From: Centrapalus pauciflorus
Taxonomy: Eukaryota; Streptophyta; Magnoliopsida; Asterales; Asteraceae
Direction: 5' to 3'
DNA length: 64,000 nt
NCBI GenBank assembly: GCA_020465985.1
Contig: JAANYP010002344.1
Coordinates: 1-64,000, forward strand
The notes beneath the pieces were generated by a model. The model did not search any database. It had not been told where the DNA came from and saw only the letters and a program-made list of their open reading frames with translations. The position numbers and the translations under genes were made by a program. Positions 10,604 through 26,400 of the stretch are shown in pieces; position 1 is the first letter of the stretch; every line of letters starts with the position of its first letter.

Positions 10604-10819
10604 GTTGATTGTTCGTTGGGAAACTTTAACCAAGATCAAATGAACTCCGAATGAGATTGAAAACTTTGATCACACCTTGAAATACAGATTAGTACTGAAA
10701 TCTACAACACAATGACTTGTTAGTAGCAATTAGCAGTTTGAATCAAGCAGTGAATTGTGTTTGGATTAATGTGTGTGACAGACTTGAATGATTCTTGTGT
10801 TATGAGTGAAACTTGAATG

Positions 10820-11590
10820 AATGTTGTGTGAAACTCGATTGTGTCTTTTCCCAAACTCGATTGGATCTTTGATCAAACTCGATTGATTCTTTGAACAAAC
10901 TCGAATGTGTGTTTGATCAAATTTGAATCAAGTATATGAAATTCACTCTCGAATGAGTCTTCTGTTAAACACGAATGAATGTTATACAAAACTCGAATGA
11001 GTGTTTTGTAAAACTCGAATCAATGTTATAGAAAACTCGAATGTGTCTGTTGCAAAACTCGAGTGAATACAACTTGAATGGGTCTTTTATAAATCTCGAA
11101 TGGGTCTTATATAAAACTCGAATGGGCTTTATATAGAACTCGAATGTGTCTTATATAAAACTCGAATGAGTCTTATACAAAACTCGAATGGGCTTTATAT
11201 AGAACTCGAATGTGTCTTATATAAAACTCGAATGAGTCTTATACAAAACTCGAATGGGCTTTATATAGAACTCGAATGTGTCTTATATAAAACTCGAATG
11301 AGTCTTATATAAAACTCGAATGAGTCTTATATAAAACTCGAATTGGTCTTATACAAAACTCGAAAGAGTCTTGTATAAAACTCGATTTAGTCTTATATAA
11401 AACTCGAATTGTTCTGAAATTCTAGTTGTCAACTCGAATATTACAGTTTGGCAACTCGAGTAATAGTAAGACACAACTCGAATGACAAAGCTAACCGACT
11501 CGATTAACTAAGATTCCCGACTCGATTAACTAAGGCACCCGATTCGATTAACTGTTATATTCAACTCGATTTACACACAAGATGTGTATA
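10820..11590. repeat. CTCGAAT tandem array in the copia leader
   Basis: More than 25 units of about 22 bases built on AACTCGAATG followed by an AT-rich tail such as TCTTATATAAA. Between about 11118 and 11300 the units are organised as a higher-order repeat of three 22-mers (about 66 bases), nearly identical and repeated about three times. The array lies in the untranslated leader, between the PBS and gag. Towards the PBS the units decay to ACTCGATTAACTA forms. Confidence 0.9.
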
Positions 11591-11999
11591 ATTCGAGTTT
11601 CTTAGAATTTGCAGTTTTTCAAGTCTTAAATTCAGATTAAATCCAAATTTTACCCAATTTCATTCAAATTGTAATCGAAGGTAAGGTTTTTGAATACAAA
11701 CAGTTTTTGTAAAGCTCTTTTATGTAAAAATGGATCTAAACCAGACTTTTTCAATGAAACAGTACCGGTTTTTGGACTTTTTCAAAATTTCAGAAAATTG
11801 CTCAGATCTTTTTCTGTGTTTTGAAAATCAAAACAAGTTTGTATTCAGTTGATTCGTCTTTGAAACCTGAACCTTCGATCCAATTTACACTTTGAATGAA
11901 CAACAGAATCAAAACCCCTAGTGATTTTAGGGTTTTTCCGAAAAATGCTCAAGAACACGAAGAACAGATTCAATCTCAAACAGAATGATTCATTCCTAA

Positions 12000-12012
12000 G
12001 GCTCTGATACCA
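12000..12012 (-). promoter_or_regulatory. Primer binding site (initiator tRNA-Met type)
   Basis: The minus strand reads TGGTATCAGAGCC two bases inside the LTR end (CA, then AT, then the PBS). This matches the 3' end complement of plant initiator tRNA-Met, the usual primer of plant copia elements, and fixes the inner border of the 5' LTR. Confidence 0.93.
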
Positions 12013-12014
12013 AT

Positions 12015-12318
12015 TGTGAAAAGTAGTTTCTACCAATTCAATCAATTAGATGCAATTAATAAGAACAATAAATGTAATCAATACTGACCGAATGATTTGA
12101 TTGAAGAACTTGATGATTACAAAATGATGAACTGAATATTCACTTCGTACAGAGCTGTTCTAGAATTGAATGCGTAAAAAATGATATCTCTGACAGATCT
12201 GACTGATTCCAATTTTAGAAAGTCAACATGACTATTTATACAAAATTACAAACTATAAGGAAATTACACATTAAGTCCCTAGACTTTGAAGTTTCATCAA
12301 CTAAAACATATTCCAACA
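12015..12318 (-). repeat. 5' LTR of the copia element (304 bp)
   Basis: On the minus strand it begins TGTTGGAATATG and ends TTTTCACA, giving the TG...CA ends of an LTR, and is followed two bases on by the PBS. It contains a TATA box. The outer border at 12318 rests on the typical TGTTGGAATATG start and has not been confirmed by a second LTR, which is outside the window. Confidence 0.8.
12231..12240 (-). promoter_or_regulatory. LTR TATA box
   Basis: The minus strand reads TATAAATAGT near the 5' end of the LTR, a good match to a plant TATA box. It would set the transcript start about 30 bases further along the minus strand, inside the LTR. Confidence 0.7.
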
Positions 12319-14063
12319 CCAAATCTTCCGAATCTTCAATATGTCCTAACTAGAAGGACCGGCGGTAGACTTCCCTTTTCCTGTAAAATAAAAATAAACA
12401 ACTGGGGAATAAGCGGATGCTTAGTGAATACAAAGATTACGCATTTTATAAATTTTTATGAAGCCCAAGGATAACACAGATGACCAACATCGGATATCCT
12501 CTTCGTACACTAAGTACGGACCAGAGTCGCAGCCCCTTCGAGCCCAAAGCTCGGCATTTAAACATACCATCTGAGACAAACGTACGATCGGGGATGACAT
12601 ACTGCCTACCGGGCCTAGGAGTGGATCAGCTCCAGGTCATATAGCACAGTAACATCAGAGTAATCGATGCGACCCACCGGTCCATCAATAGATGCACAAC
12701 AATCGAAAGGACATGCAACAAGTAGGAATGTGCATCTAAATCTACGCAAGTTAGTAGAATTCCAAACAAATAATTGAAGCAACAGGTCTCAGCAGGCAAA
12801 GCTTAACATAAAACAGATATAAACATGCGAAATCTACTGTACTCACAGTGGGTGCGTAAATTAGACTTTTAACCGATATTATTTCTCCTCGGGCTTTCAA
12901 CCGGATCCGCCAAGTACCCCACTGTGGGTTAAACAACACCACAAGGGACCTGTTAAATTAGTTACAACAATATTTCGAGTCAAAAACCGTTTAAATCCAT
13001 AAAACCAAGTTTCGTAAGTTTTGCAATATTTTTCCCCATTTCGGGTCTATGTCCAAATTCGAACTACAACTAGGTTTGAACCCATTTCAAGTTCACACCT
13101 TGTCCTTTGAATAACTCTTGTCATTTTATGTGTTATTTATGAGTTTTATTCAAAATACTCGAGTTTAGAGAGTAGATTTCTAAATTTTAGGCATTAAACT
13201 CGAATTTCAGGGGTTAAATTCGAATTTCCTTCGAATTTAATGACTATACTCGAACTCCTAAGGATAGATTCGAACCATATTTGAATCTAGGGCCTTAGAT
13301 TCGAATCCATGGTGTCAAACTCGAATTCATGCTCGAATTTAGTACAAAAATCGAGTTTGTTCTTGCATTTCGACTGTGTTCTTGGTATTTTCGAGTTTGT
13401 TCATCTTTACAACTTAAATCCTTCATTTCAAAGCCTAAAATCATGAATATATCAAGTATTATACCTAGGCTTGATTCTATTACACATATACTATCACATT
13501 CTTGCAAGATTTCAAGCAAAACTAGCTCCAAATCTCGTAAAAATGGCAGATTCGAATCTAAGTTCTTCAAAACCGAAATAAACAAACTTAAAAGGGTCGA
13601 TTCTTACCTCAATTCGTACGAAATCGAAAATCCAACCGTAGATTGTTGTTGTACTCCTCGAGATCTTTCCGATGACGTATAAATCTCGATAATCGGCCGG
13701 TCGGTTTGTGAGATATCTTAGAGAGATGTAGAGAGAATCTAGAGAGAGAAAGTTGTAGAGAGAGAGTGAGTGACCATCAAAATGATAGGCTTTTGCCTTT
13801 TTATTCTCATTTTCACCATTTTGCACATTTTACCCCTCAACTTAACCGGTTCCATAAAATACTGATTTATTCTTAAATTTATCATTACTAACTTTTATAA
13901 TCTTAATACTCCATAATAATAATTCAGAGTTCAAATTTTCTTAAATTAACAACAAACTTTATAAATATCCCAAATATATAATAATTGCTCATAATTTAAC
14001 TTAATTATAAATTATCCGCCTAAATAGATCCAAATTACAGTAATTGAATTCGAGGATGTTACA
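12319..14063 (-). repeat. Gypsy-type LTR, interrupted by the copia insertion
   Basis: The minus strand starts TGTAACATCCTCGAATTC at 14063, the TGTAACA start common to plant gypsy LTRs. The interior parallels the intact gypsy LTR at 21066, including a motif near 12905-12960 (CCACTGTGGGTTAAACAAC, then AAGGGACCT) that resembles ACTCACTGTGG, then AAGGGACCT there. The outer flank is not purine-rich, so this is a 5' LTR or a solo LTR. The rest continues left of the copia element, off the window. CTCGAA motifs recur at 13150-13400. Confidence 0.6.
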
Positions 14064-16495
14064 GTTAAACATGTTGCAGGTCATCTCTTTGAGAAAAATC
14101 ATTATTTTGATGAGTTTTAGTCGGTTGGATGTTTTTTTGTAGCAACAAAAGTGACTAGAGGTTTTAATCACAAAAATTATTCAACTTAAGAGTTCTTTTA
14201 CACAAAAATCCCCTAAAAGTCACGTTATGGCTGTAATTTTTCATCATTGATTGATTTTGAAGTTTTTGTGCAATCTAATCATATAAATACGTATACACAA
14301 AATAGCAATCATAAACATAATTATTTTGCTTGTTGGACATCAATAGTTGTTACAATCAAGTCCAAAATCTCCAATCAAAGCACCAATTAAATACAGGTCC
14401 CATTGTTAGATTGATCACCACCTATGCATAACATTGTATAAATCTGTTAACTTATTATAATTCTTAGACATTAGTATAGATACCTTTTAGATAATGTTTG
14501 GATTTGCCTTTAAAAAAGTGTTGTAGTGTTTTGGTAACTAATAATCAAATAATAGATGTAACAAAAAGTACTGTAAAAAATGTAGTGTTTGGATTAGCTT
14601 TTGCTGTTTGCTATCATGATCATCAAATAATCAGTTTTTAGTGTGTTTGGATTTCCATTTTCACTTGTAAATTGACCAAATAAACGTTTATTAAGCAAAT
14701 AAGCTACATTTTTTATCTTATAAAAAATTGTAGTAGCATCAACTCTAAACGCAAATAATCACTTATTAACGTATGTAATCCAAACACTTTAAACTAATTA
14801 TTTACGTCATTGTAACGTAATAAGCTAATAATCTTGTTCATAACGCAAAACCAAACACCTCTTAATATGATTTTATTTGTATATATAATTGTTATTTGCT
14901 TAGGTAAATAAGGAGTTTAGCTCGGTTAATGGGTGTTCATGTTTGCATTAAAGCTTTGTTAAATTACGTTTTCTAACACAACATTTTCAAATATGATACG
15001 TTAAGTACATATTTTATTATCTAATTTTCATATTTATATATATATAGTCATAAAATTATTTTTTTACACACACGTAACCATTAAACTATTTTTATACAAA
15101 TTTAGTCATTAAAACTATACATATTTAGTACTAAACTATCATATTTATACACATTTTGCCGTTAGACTTGCTTATTTTTTCAAAAATAGAATGATAAACT
15201 AAAGTTTTAATCACTGAACTTGTTTAAAAGTTACTTAGTAGCTAAATGAAATAAGTCTGTAGTTTATTTTAAAAATCAAAAGATGTATCATAAAATAACA
15301 TTATTTTAATGATACTCTATCTACCAGGAAGTAACACGTAAAATGAATTGTTAATTTTTTTTTAAATACGTAAAATAACATTTAAGTAAATATAAATTAG
15401 TGTCATAAGATTTTATTAAGCAAAATGAATCAAACAATCATGTTAATGTATGAATGATAGTATGAATGAATGTCATATTCACATGATTTTTATATAATTT
15501 TACTTAATAAAATTATATAAAATTATAAAAATTTATCATTTAGAGTGATACGTTCGATACATTGTGAAAGATGTACTACTCATTATTATTGTTTCCAATT
15601 ATGAAATATCTTTTATTTATTATATTATGTAAAATATAAAAAAGACTGATGGTGTTATATTTCTAACAACTTTATAACCATCAACTCATGGTGCTATCAT
15701 TAGTTTAATATAATCATATATTTAAATTTAGAAGAATAAAGAATGCATGAATTTAATTTTCAAATTAATATCGTGTGAATTTCAAAATTAGTATTACATA
15801 AAACTTCAAGTAAAATAAATTTTAAACTCAGTTACTTATTATAATTGATAAACACTTTAATGGTATGGTCGATTGAATATAATAATGTTAAATTCATAAA
15901 TAACAAAAATATTTATCAGATGTTATTCACTGTTAGTTATTAGTTGGTATACCAACTCTCAAGTTACAATTTAATCTTGTAATTGATAAAAATTGACAAG
16001 TTAAACGTTAAAAAAAGTAGACGTGGTTACAATCAAAGTAATTACGTTTGATGTAATATTTATAGATTAAAAACTAATAAAATGTAGTTTCTTTTTAAAA
16101 TAATAAATTATAATTATCTTTTAAATTTATAAATTAAAAAAATAACAGAGTGTATTTATCTTTTTAGAAGTAATAATTGTATTTATCTTATTTTCTATAA
16201 TGATAAGTTGTATTTATCTTTTATGATAAATTGATATAAAATGAGCTTTAAGTTTATGTACAATATAATATTTATATATTTTATTTCAAATTAATATTTA
16301 TAAATTAAAAAAATAGAGTGTATTTTTTTAAAAAACAATAAATTGTATTTATTTTTTATTATATATACATTAAAAAATAATAGAGTATATTTATTTTTCT
16401 AAAAATAATAAATTGTATTCATCTTCTTTTTTATAATAACAGTATATATCATTGTCGGTGAAATATGAATGTGACATGTGCTATTTGATGTTCTC

Positions 16496-16497
<2 letters not shown>
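14064..16497. other. AT-rich intergenic sequence, no gene seen
   Basis: No frame of credible length or composition. A possible MITE lies at about 14488-14868: its ends read GTTTGGATTTGC and, inverted, GTTTGGTTTTGCG, and GTGTTTGGAT recurs inside. The rest is long runs of A/T with short imperfect repeats around 16050-16440. Confidence 0.5.

Positions 16498-16590
<93 letters not shown>
16498..16590. repeat. (AT)n microsatellite
   Basis: About 46 uninterrupted AT units, directly abutting the left end of the inverted-repeat element that follows. Any YIYIYI peptide read through it is an artefact. Confidence 0.95.
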
Positions 16591-16594
<4 letters not shown>

Positions 16595-18372
16595 GAGGGT
16601 TCTTCTAAGAACCTTAAATAATGTGGGAACCTAAGAACTAATCTCATCCATTGATTTCATGAAATCAATGGCTTAGATGTAAGATGTCATTTTTGAAATT
16701 AAGAAGACTTTAGGGGTTTTTTTGTTGAAAAATGGGTGAGTAAGGGGTATATTGGGGATAACATTGAAAAAGGAGCTGCACGTTTTTCCACACACAATTA
16801 ATTCTCTCCTCGTTTTTCTCTTCATCCTTTTTTTCCTCCCAAAAAAAAAAAAAACCACCAGAGTTTTTCTCTTCATCCTTTTTTTTTAATGAATACTATA
16901 CAACTTTATATGTATATTAAAATATATTCTATGGAGTCAACATAATATTCTATGGTGAATATACAACATTATATGACGGAGATACAAAGCAACACAATCC
17001 GATCGAACATTCGACAATCACAATCAATGGTGCCCATGATGGAATCTTTTACAAATTGCATTAAAACAACGTATTCAAAACTATGATGTAAAAAAAATGT
17101 ATAACAATTCTAGTTACATAGAATAACAATATTCTATGTAGAATATGTGAACTATCTACGTAGAATGTGAACAATCTACTTAGATTAGTGGTATTCTATG
17201 AAAAATATGTAAACATTCTGCGTAGAATTGGGGTATTCTATATAGAATATGTGACACTTACCTAAGATCTATATAAATTTGCAAACAATCTGTAAAAAAC
17301 TATAAATGTGAGAAGATCTATATAGATTTACACTGATACAAAATATGAACATCATAAGATAACATAAAATCTGAGAAGAATACAGATTAAAAAATCCAAA
17401 ATCTATAAATGTTTATTGAAGATCTATTCAAACATAGAATACAAAAATCTATATACAATTACAGACAATCAATAAAAAACTACAAAGAATACAAAATAAT
17501 CTACGTAGAATATATCTTTTTTGCTGTGCCTTTCCTATTGTCTTGCTCAGAGCTCTCGTCGTTTTAGCAAGGTCTTGAGCGTTTCATCTTTACCCGATTC
17601 TGCGATTTCAAAATATAAAATAGACTAGAAAATATGAACATCATAATATAACATAAAATATGAGTAGAATACAGATTAAAAAATTCAAAATCTATAAATG
17701 TTTATAAAAATTCTATTCAGATAACATAGTATACAAAAATATATATAGAGTTACAGACAACATAGAATGCAATATATTCTACGTAGAATGCAAGATATTC
17801 TACGTAGAATGCAACATATTCTACGTAGAATGGAAGATATTCTACTTAGAATGCAACATATTCTACGTAGAATGCAACATATTCTACGTAGAAAAAACGT
17901 TAAATAAAGCAACGAATACTCGAATCAAATATAAACATGACCTGGATTAGGAGAAAAACAATCGTCGACCTCCTCATCGGCTGCAAAACCATTTGGAAAA
18001 ATATTACACGGGGTCTGTTGAAATGTGTCGATCGACTCCATGGATTCAGGTGAAATAAAAAAAATGAAATGGTTTTCCGGCGACGGAATCGAGCTTCTTC
18101 TTGCCGGAAAAAATGGAAGAAAAAGAAAAAATTAATGACAAACTCATTGATGATTACATAGTTTAATAAAAGGACAGCAAGATGGAAACTTTTCTGAAAA
18201 GTTGCATTAAAGGAAGGAGGAAAAATGACTGATTTGCCCTTAGTGGACCCAACCATACTTGAAAATATTTACAACAATGTCATTGATTATCCACCCTTGA
18301 TCTTATTTATCCAATGGCTGAAATTGGTTCTTATGTTCCCACATTATTTAAGGTTCTTAAAAGAACCCAATC
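16591..18372. mobile_element. Inverted-repeat DNA element between TA repeats, copy A
   Basis: The left end reads GGGGAGGGTTCTTCTAAGAACC and the right end, inverted, reads GGATTGGGTTCTTTTAAGAACC. Similarity continues inwards through ACCTTAAATAATGTGGGAAC on both sides. Both ends abut TA dinucleotide repeats, so the target is TA. There is no transposase, so it is non-autonomous. Families flanked by (TA)n, such as rice Micron, are known; the superfamily here is undecided. The interior holds an array of a 14-base palindrome (17762-17893). Confidence 0.75.
17762..17893. repeat. 22-bp array of the palindrome ATTCTACGTAGAAT
   Basis: Six to seven units of about 22 bases, each with the self-complementary core ATTCTACGTAGAAT (one variant has CTTAG) and a GCAACAT or GCAAGAT linker. 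Weaker related copies (TTCTATGTAGAAT, CTACGTAGAATG) are scattered from about 16920 to 17520 in the same element. Confidence 0.85.
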
Positions 18373-18386
18373 CTATATATATATAT

Positions 18387-20279
<1,893 letters not shown>

Positions 20280-21065
20280 CTAGTTTATTATCCGCGTATT
20301 ACGCATATATTTTTAATATATATAAAATATAATAAATAAAAAGATAAAGATATAAATATTATTTTTTAAACAAAAGTATATAAGATGATATTATTGTTTA
20401 TCATGATCTATTGATTTTGTATATTTCTAAATATATATGAAGGGTAATTATTTCCTTACAGTGGCGGATGTAGTGTGTTACAATGGGTGTCACTTGACAC
20501 CGATAAATTTCAAAATACTGAGTTACGTATGTATCAAAAATTCGAGTAACACCTAGGATTTTTTTTAAGTGACACCTACGAAATATTTGTAAAAGTATTA
20601 TACACAAATCTAATTTATATTTGTCGATTTTGTTACCCAAACTTATTAAAATATTACTGAGTTTAATCATAAAAACTTAAAAGAAAAACAGGAGTCCAAT
20701 AAAAAAAAAAAGTATAAGAGACAAGATTCAAGAATCAACCAAAAAGATTATAAAAAACCCGAAAAAATTAACCCAAACCTTGTTGAAGACACCGATCCAT
20801 TTAATTGAAAAACCCCTAATCGATATCATCGCTTCTCATCGGTTAGGAGGTGCTTAAATATGTTGAAAACCCCTAACCGTGTGATTCTTTTAGGGACTTT
20901 GATGCATCAAAGTTATTAAAGTTGGCGGAGATGTATATGAATGATTTTAATTATTGAAGTTAATATTGGTTTTGTCTAGGGATGTCAATAAAAACAGAAC
21001 CCGACGTGGAAAACCGAAAACTGATCTAATCAGGGCGGGTTTCCCCGAACCCGATTAAGTTAAAC

Positions 21066-23412
<2,347 letters not shown>

Positions 23413-23432
23413 ATTCCTCCCCTCTTAAAAGG
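23413..23432 (-). promoter_or_regulatory. Polypurine tract of the gypsy element
   Basis: The minus strand reads AAGAGGGGAGGAAT immediately before the TGTAACG start of the 3' LTR. It primes plus-strand synthesis in this class of elements. Confidence 0.9.
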
Positions 23433-23447
23433 ATTCCGCCCACGGAA

Positions 23448-26400
23448 TCAAGTTCTTTCAAATAGAGCGGGGTATTTGGCCATCATTTCAGCCTTCGTCT
23501 CCCAAGTCATCAGAGATCCACGGTGGTGCTTCCAACAAACGAGCATCATCTCGATCTCCTTATTCCTTAGGTTAATTACTTTATCGCCGATAATCTTTTC
23601 TGGTTCCTCGACATAACGCAACCGCTCATCGATCTGCACATCATCCAAAGGAACGGTCACTGCAGGATTGATCGGACTTCGCTTCAAATAGCTAACGTGA
23701 AAGGTATTATGAATTCCTGCCAGCTCAGCGGGCAGCTCTAATTTATAAGCTTGGGCACCGACCCGCTCGGTAATAGGGAACGGTCCAACATATCGAGGAC
23801 TCAACTTTCCTCGCTTCCCGAATCTCATAACTCCCTTCCACGGAGATACTTTCAGCATTACTGAATCTCCCACTGCAAACTCAATATCTTTATGACGTTT
23901 GTCCGAATATGCTTTCTGTCGATCTTGGGCAGCTTTGATCCGCTCACGAATAATCTGGATCTTATCATGCGTCTCTTGAAGCAATTCGGGGCCCGCTAAC
24001 GGTTTCTCGCCTGCTTCACGCCAACACGTCGGAGTTCGACACTTTCGGCCATACAACGACTCATACGGAGCCATCTTTATCGAAGAATGATAACTATTGT
24101 TGTAGGCAAATTCCACCAGCGGTAGGTGCGTATCCCAATTTCCGCCAAGCTCGATCACGCACGCACGTAACATATCTTCCATCGTTTGGTTAGTGCGCTC
24201 AGTCTGGCCGTCGGTCTGGGGACGAAACGCCGTACTCAAATTAACACGCGTCCCCAACTGATCTTGCATACTTTGCCAAAATCTCGAAGTAAACCTCGAA
24301 TCACGATCCGACACAATGGACTTTGGAATTCCATGGCGTACAATAATCTCATCAATATACATTCGCGCCAGTCTTTCCAAAGGAATGTTTTCTCGTATCG
24401 GCAAGAAGTGTGCGGATTTCGTCAGTCGATCCACAATAACCCATATAGCATCATGTTGTCTTTGGGTCTTCGGAAGCTTTACCACAAAATCCATCGTGAT
24501 GTGATCCCACTTCCATTCGGGTATCTCGAGGGGTTGCAAATTTCCAGATGGTTTTTGATGTTCGGCCTTGACTCGCAAGCAAGTCAGACACCGATCGACA
24601 TGATTACCAACGTCTCGCTTCATTCCGGGCCACCAATATTCGGATTTCAAATCCTGATACATTTTCGAACTCCCGGGGTGAATCGTGAACTTCGAGTTGT
24701 GACCATCCTCTAAAATTATTTTGCGCACATCACCAATCTTCGGCACCCAAATACGATCCCTAAACATTTTCAACCCGTTGCTGCTTTCGGTTAGCAGCAC
24801 GTTTTGACCAACCATTCTCTCAGACTTAATATTTTCCTCTTTAAGACCCTCGATTTGCCATTTCCGTATGTCGTCAAGGATAGAAGAAGTCACAACTACA
24901 TGCGTTAGCGCATAGCAAGTCGCGTCCGGGTATCTCTTTCGGCTCAAAGCATCAGCCACTACATTGGCTTTTCCAGGGTGATAAAGGATTTCACAGTCAT
25001 AATCCTTAATCAACTCCACAGCGCGCCTCTGTCGCATATTTAACTCTTTCTGATCAAAGATATGCCTCAAACTCTTATGATCAGTGAATAACTGGCATTT
25101 CGTACCGTACAGGTAATGTCGCCAGATTTTTAAAGCAAACGTTACAGCATCTAACTCCAAGTCATGAGTCGGACGACTCTTTTCATAATCCTTTAACTGT
25201 CTTGATGCATACGCTATCACTTTTCCTCGCTGCATTAGCACACAACCCAACCCATTTATCGAGGCATCGCTATAAACGGCAAAATCTTCGTTTCCTTCCG
25301 GCAACGCAAGCACAGGAGCGTCCGTCAAACAACTCTTCAAAGTTTGAAATGCCTCCATCTGTGGCTTTCCCCACACAAACTTCGCATTCTTACGAGTCAA
25401 CGAAGTGAGTGGGACGGCTATTTTAGAGAAATCCTGAATAAATCGTCGGTAATAGCCGGCCAATCCAAGGAAGCTACGAATTTCAGCAACATTTCTCGGC
25501 GCTTCCCAACTTTTAATGGCCTCGATCTTGGAGGGATCCACAGAAACACCCTCACAAGATATAACATGTCCTAAAAATTGCACTTGTCGTAGCCAAAACT
25601 CGCACTTGGAGAATTTGGCATACAACTGTTCGCCTCGAAGAAGTTCGAGCAATTGTCTCAGATGAACTGCATGATCCTCCTCCGTCTTGGAATACACTAA
25701 GATATCGTAGATAAACACTATGACCGACTTGTCAAGCATTGGACAGCACACCCGATTCATCAAGTCCATAAAAGCTGCAGGAGCATTAGTGAGCCCAAAA
25801 GGCATCACTAAGAACTCATAGTGTCCATATCGGGTCCGAAAAGCCGTTTTTGGCACATCTTCCTCACGGACTTTAAGTTGATGATAACCTGAACGAAGGT
25901 CTATTTTCGAAAAATAAGCAGCTCCTTGTAGTTGATCGAACAAGTCATCAATACGAGGCAAAGGATACTTATTCTTTATAGTCACCTTGTTCAATTCTCT
26001 ATAATCTATGCACATTCGTAAGGTTCCATCTTTCTTTCGTACGAATAGAACTGGAGCACCCCAAGGCGAGGTACTCGGCTGAATGAACTCTTTCTCTAAT
26101 AATTCTTCCAATTGTGCCATCATTTCCTTCATTTCCGAAGGTGCTAAACGATACGGGGCACGCGCAATTGGTGCAGCTCCCGGCACCAATTCAATCCGAA
26201 AATCTACGGATCGATCCGGTGGTAATCCCGGTAAGTCATCAGGAAACACGTCGGGATATTCATTAACCACTGGTACATCCTTGAGGTTTTTCCCTTCTTT
26301 CTTAGTATTCAACACACAAGCCAAGAAGCATTGACAACCTTTACTTAAATTTTTCCGAGCCTTAGCTACCGAAATCACTGCGGCTTCCCTTTTACGTCTA

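Larger units (their letters stand above)
1..12318 (-). mobile_element. Ty1/copia (Sirevirus-like) LTR retrotransposon, 3' end off window
   Basis: Reading the minus strand from 12318 downwards, the order is 5' LTR, initiator-tRNA-Met-type primer binding site, a leader of about 1.4 kb full of CTCGAAT repeats, gag, pol, several polypurine-tract-like motifs, a second CTCGAAT array and a third long frame open at the window edge. Integrase lying before reverse transcriptase makes it copia. A large gag with a coiled coil, repeated polypurine tracts after pol and an env-like third frame are known traits of the Sirevirus lineage. The 3' LTR lies left of position 1, so insertion age and target duplication cannot be read. 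The 304-bp LTR is short for a Sirevirus, so the lineage call is moderate. Confidence 0.85.

Noticed and set aside
10820..11590. Regularly spaced repeats that resemble a CRISPR array
   Set aside because: The conserved core is only 7-10 bases, spacing varies, and the array is inside the leader of a plant LTR retrotransposon with no Cas genes.
12000..12012. tRNA-Met-like sequence (also at 28387-28404)
   Set aside because: Only the short primer-binding match is present, next to LTR ends; there is no tRNA cloverleaf.
16399..16647. Open frame with a long YIYIYI peptide (a similar one lies at 22343-22549)
   Set aside because: It is simply a translation of an (AT)n microsatellite.
17900..18256. 118-codon frame on the minus strand
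   Set aside because: It overlaps the terminal region of the inverted-repeat element A, has Phe-rich chance composition and no recognisable domain.
24186..24713. 175-codon open frame on the plus strand
   Set aside because: It is the antisense shadow of the conserved gypsy integrase region.
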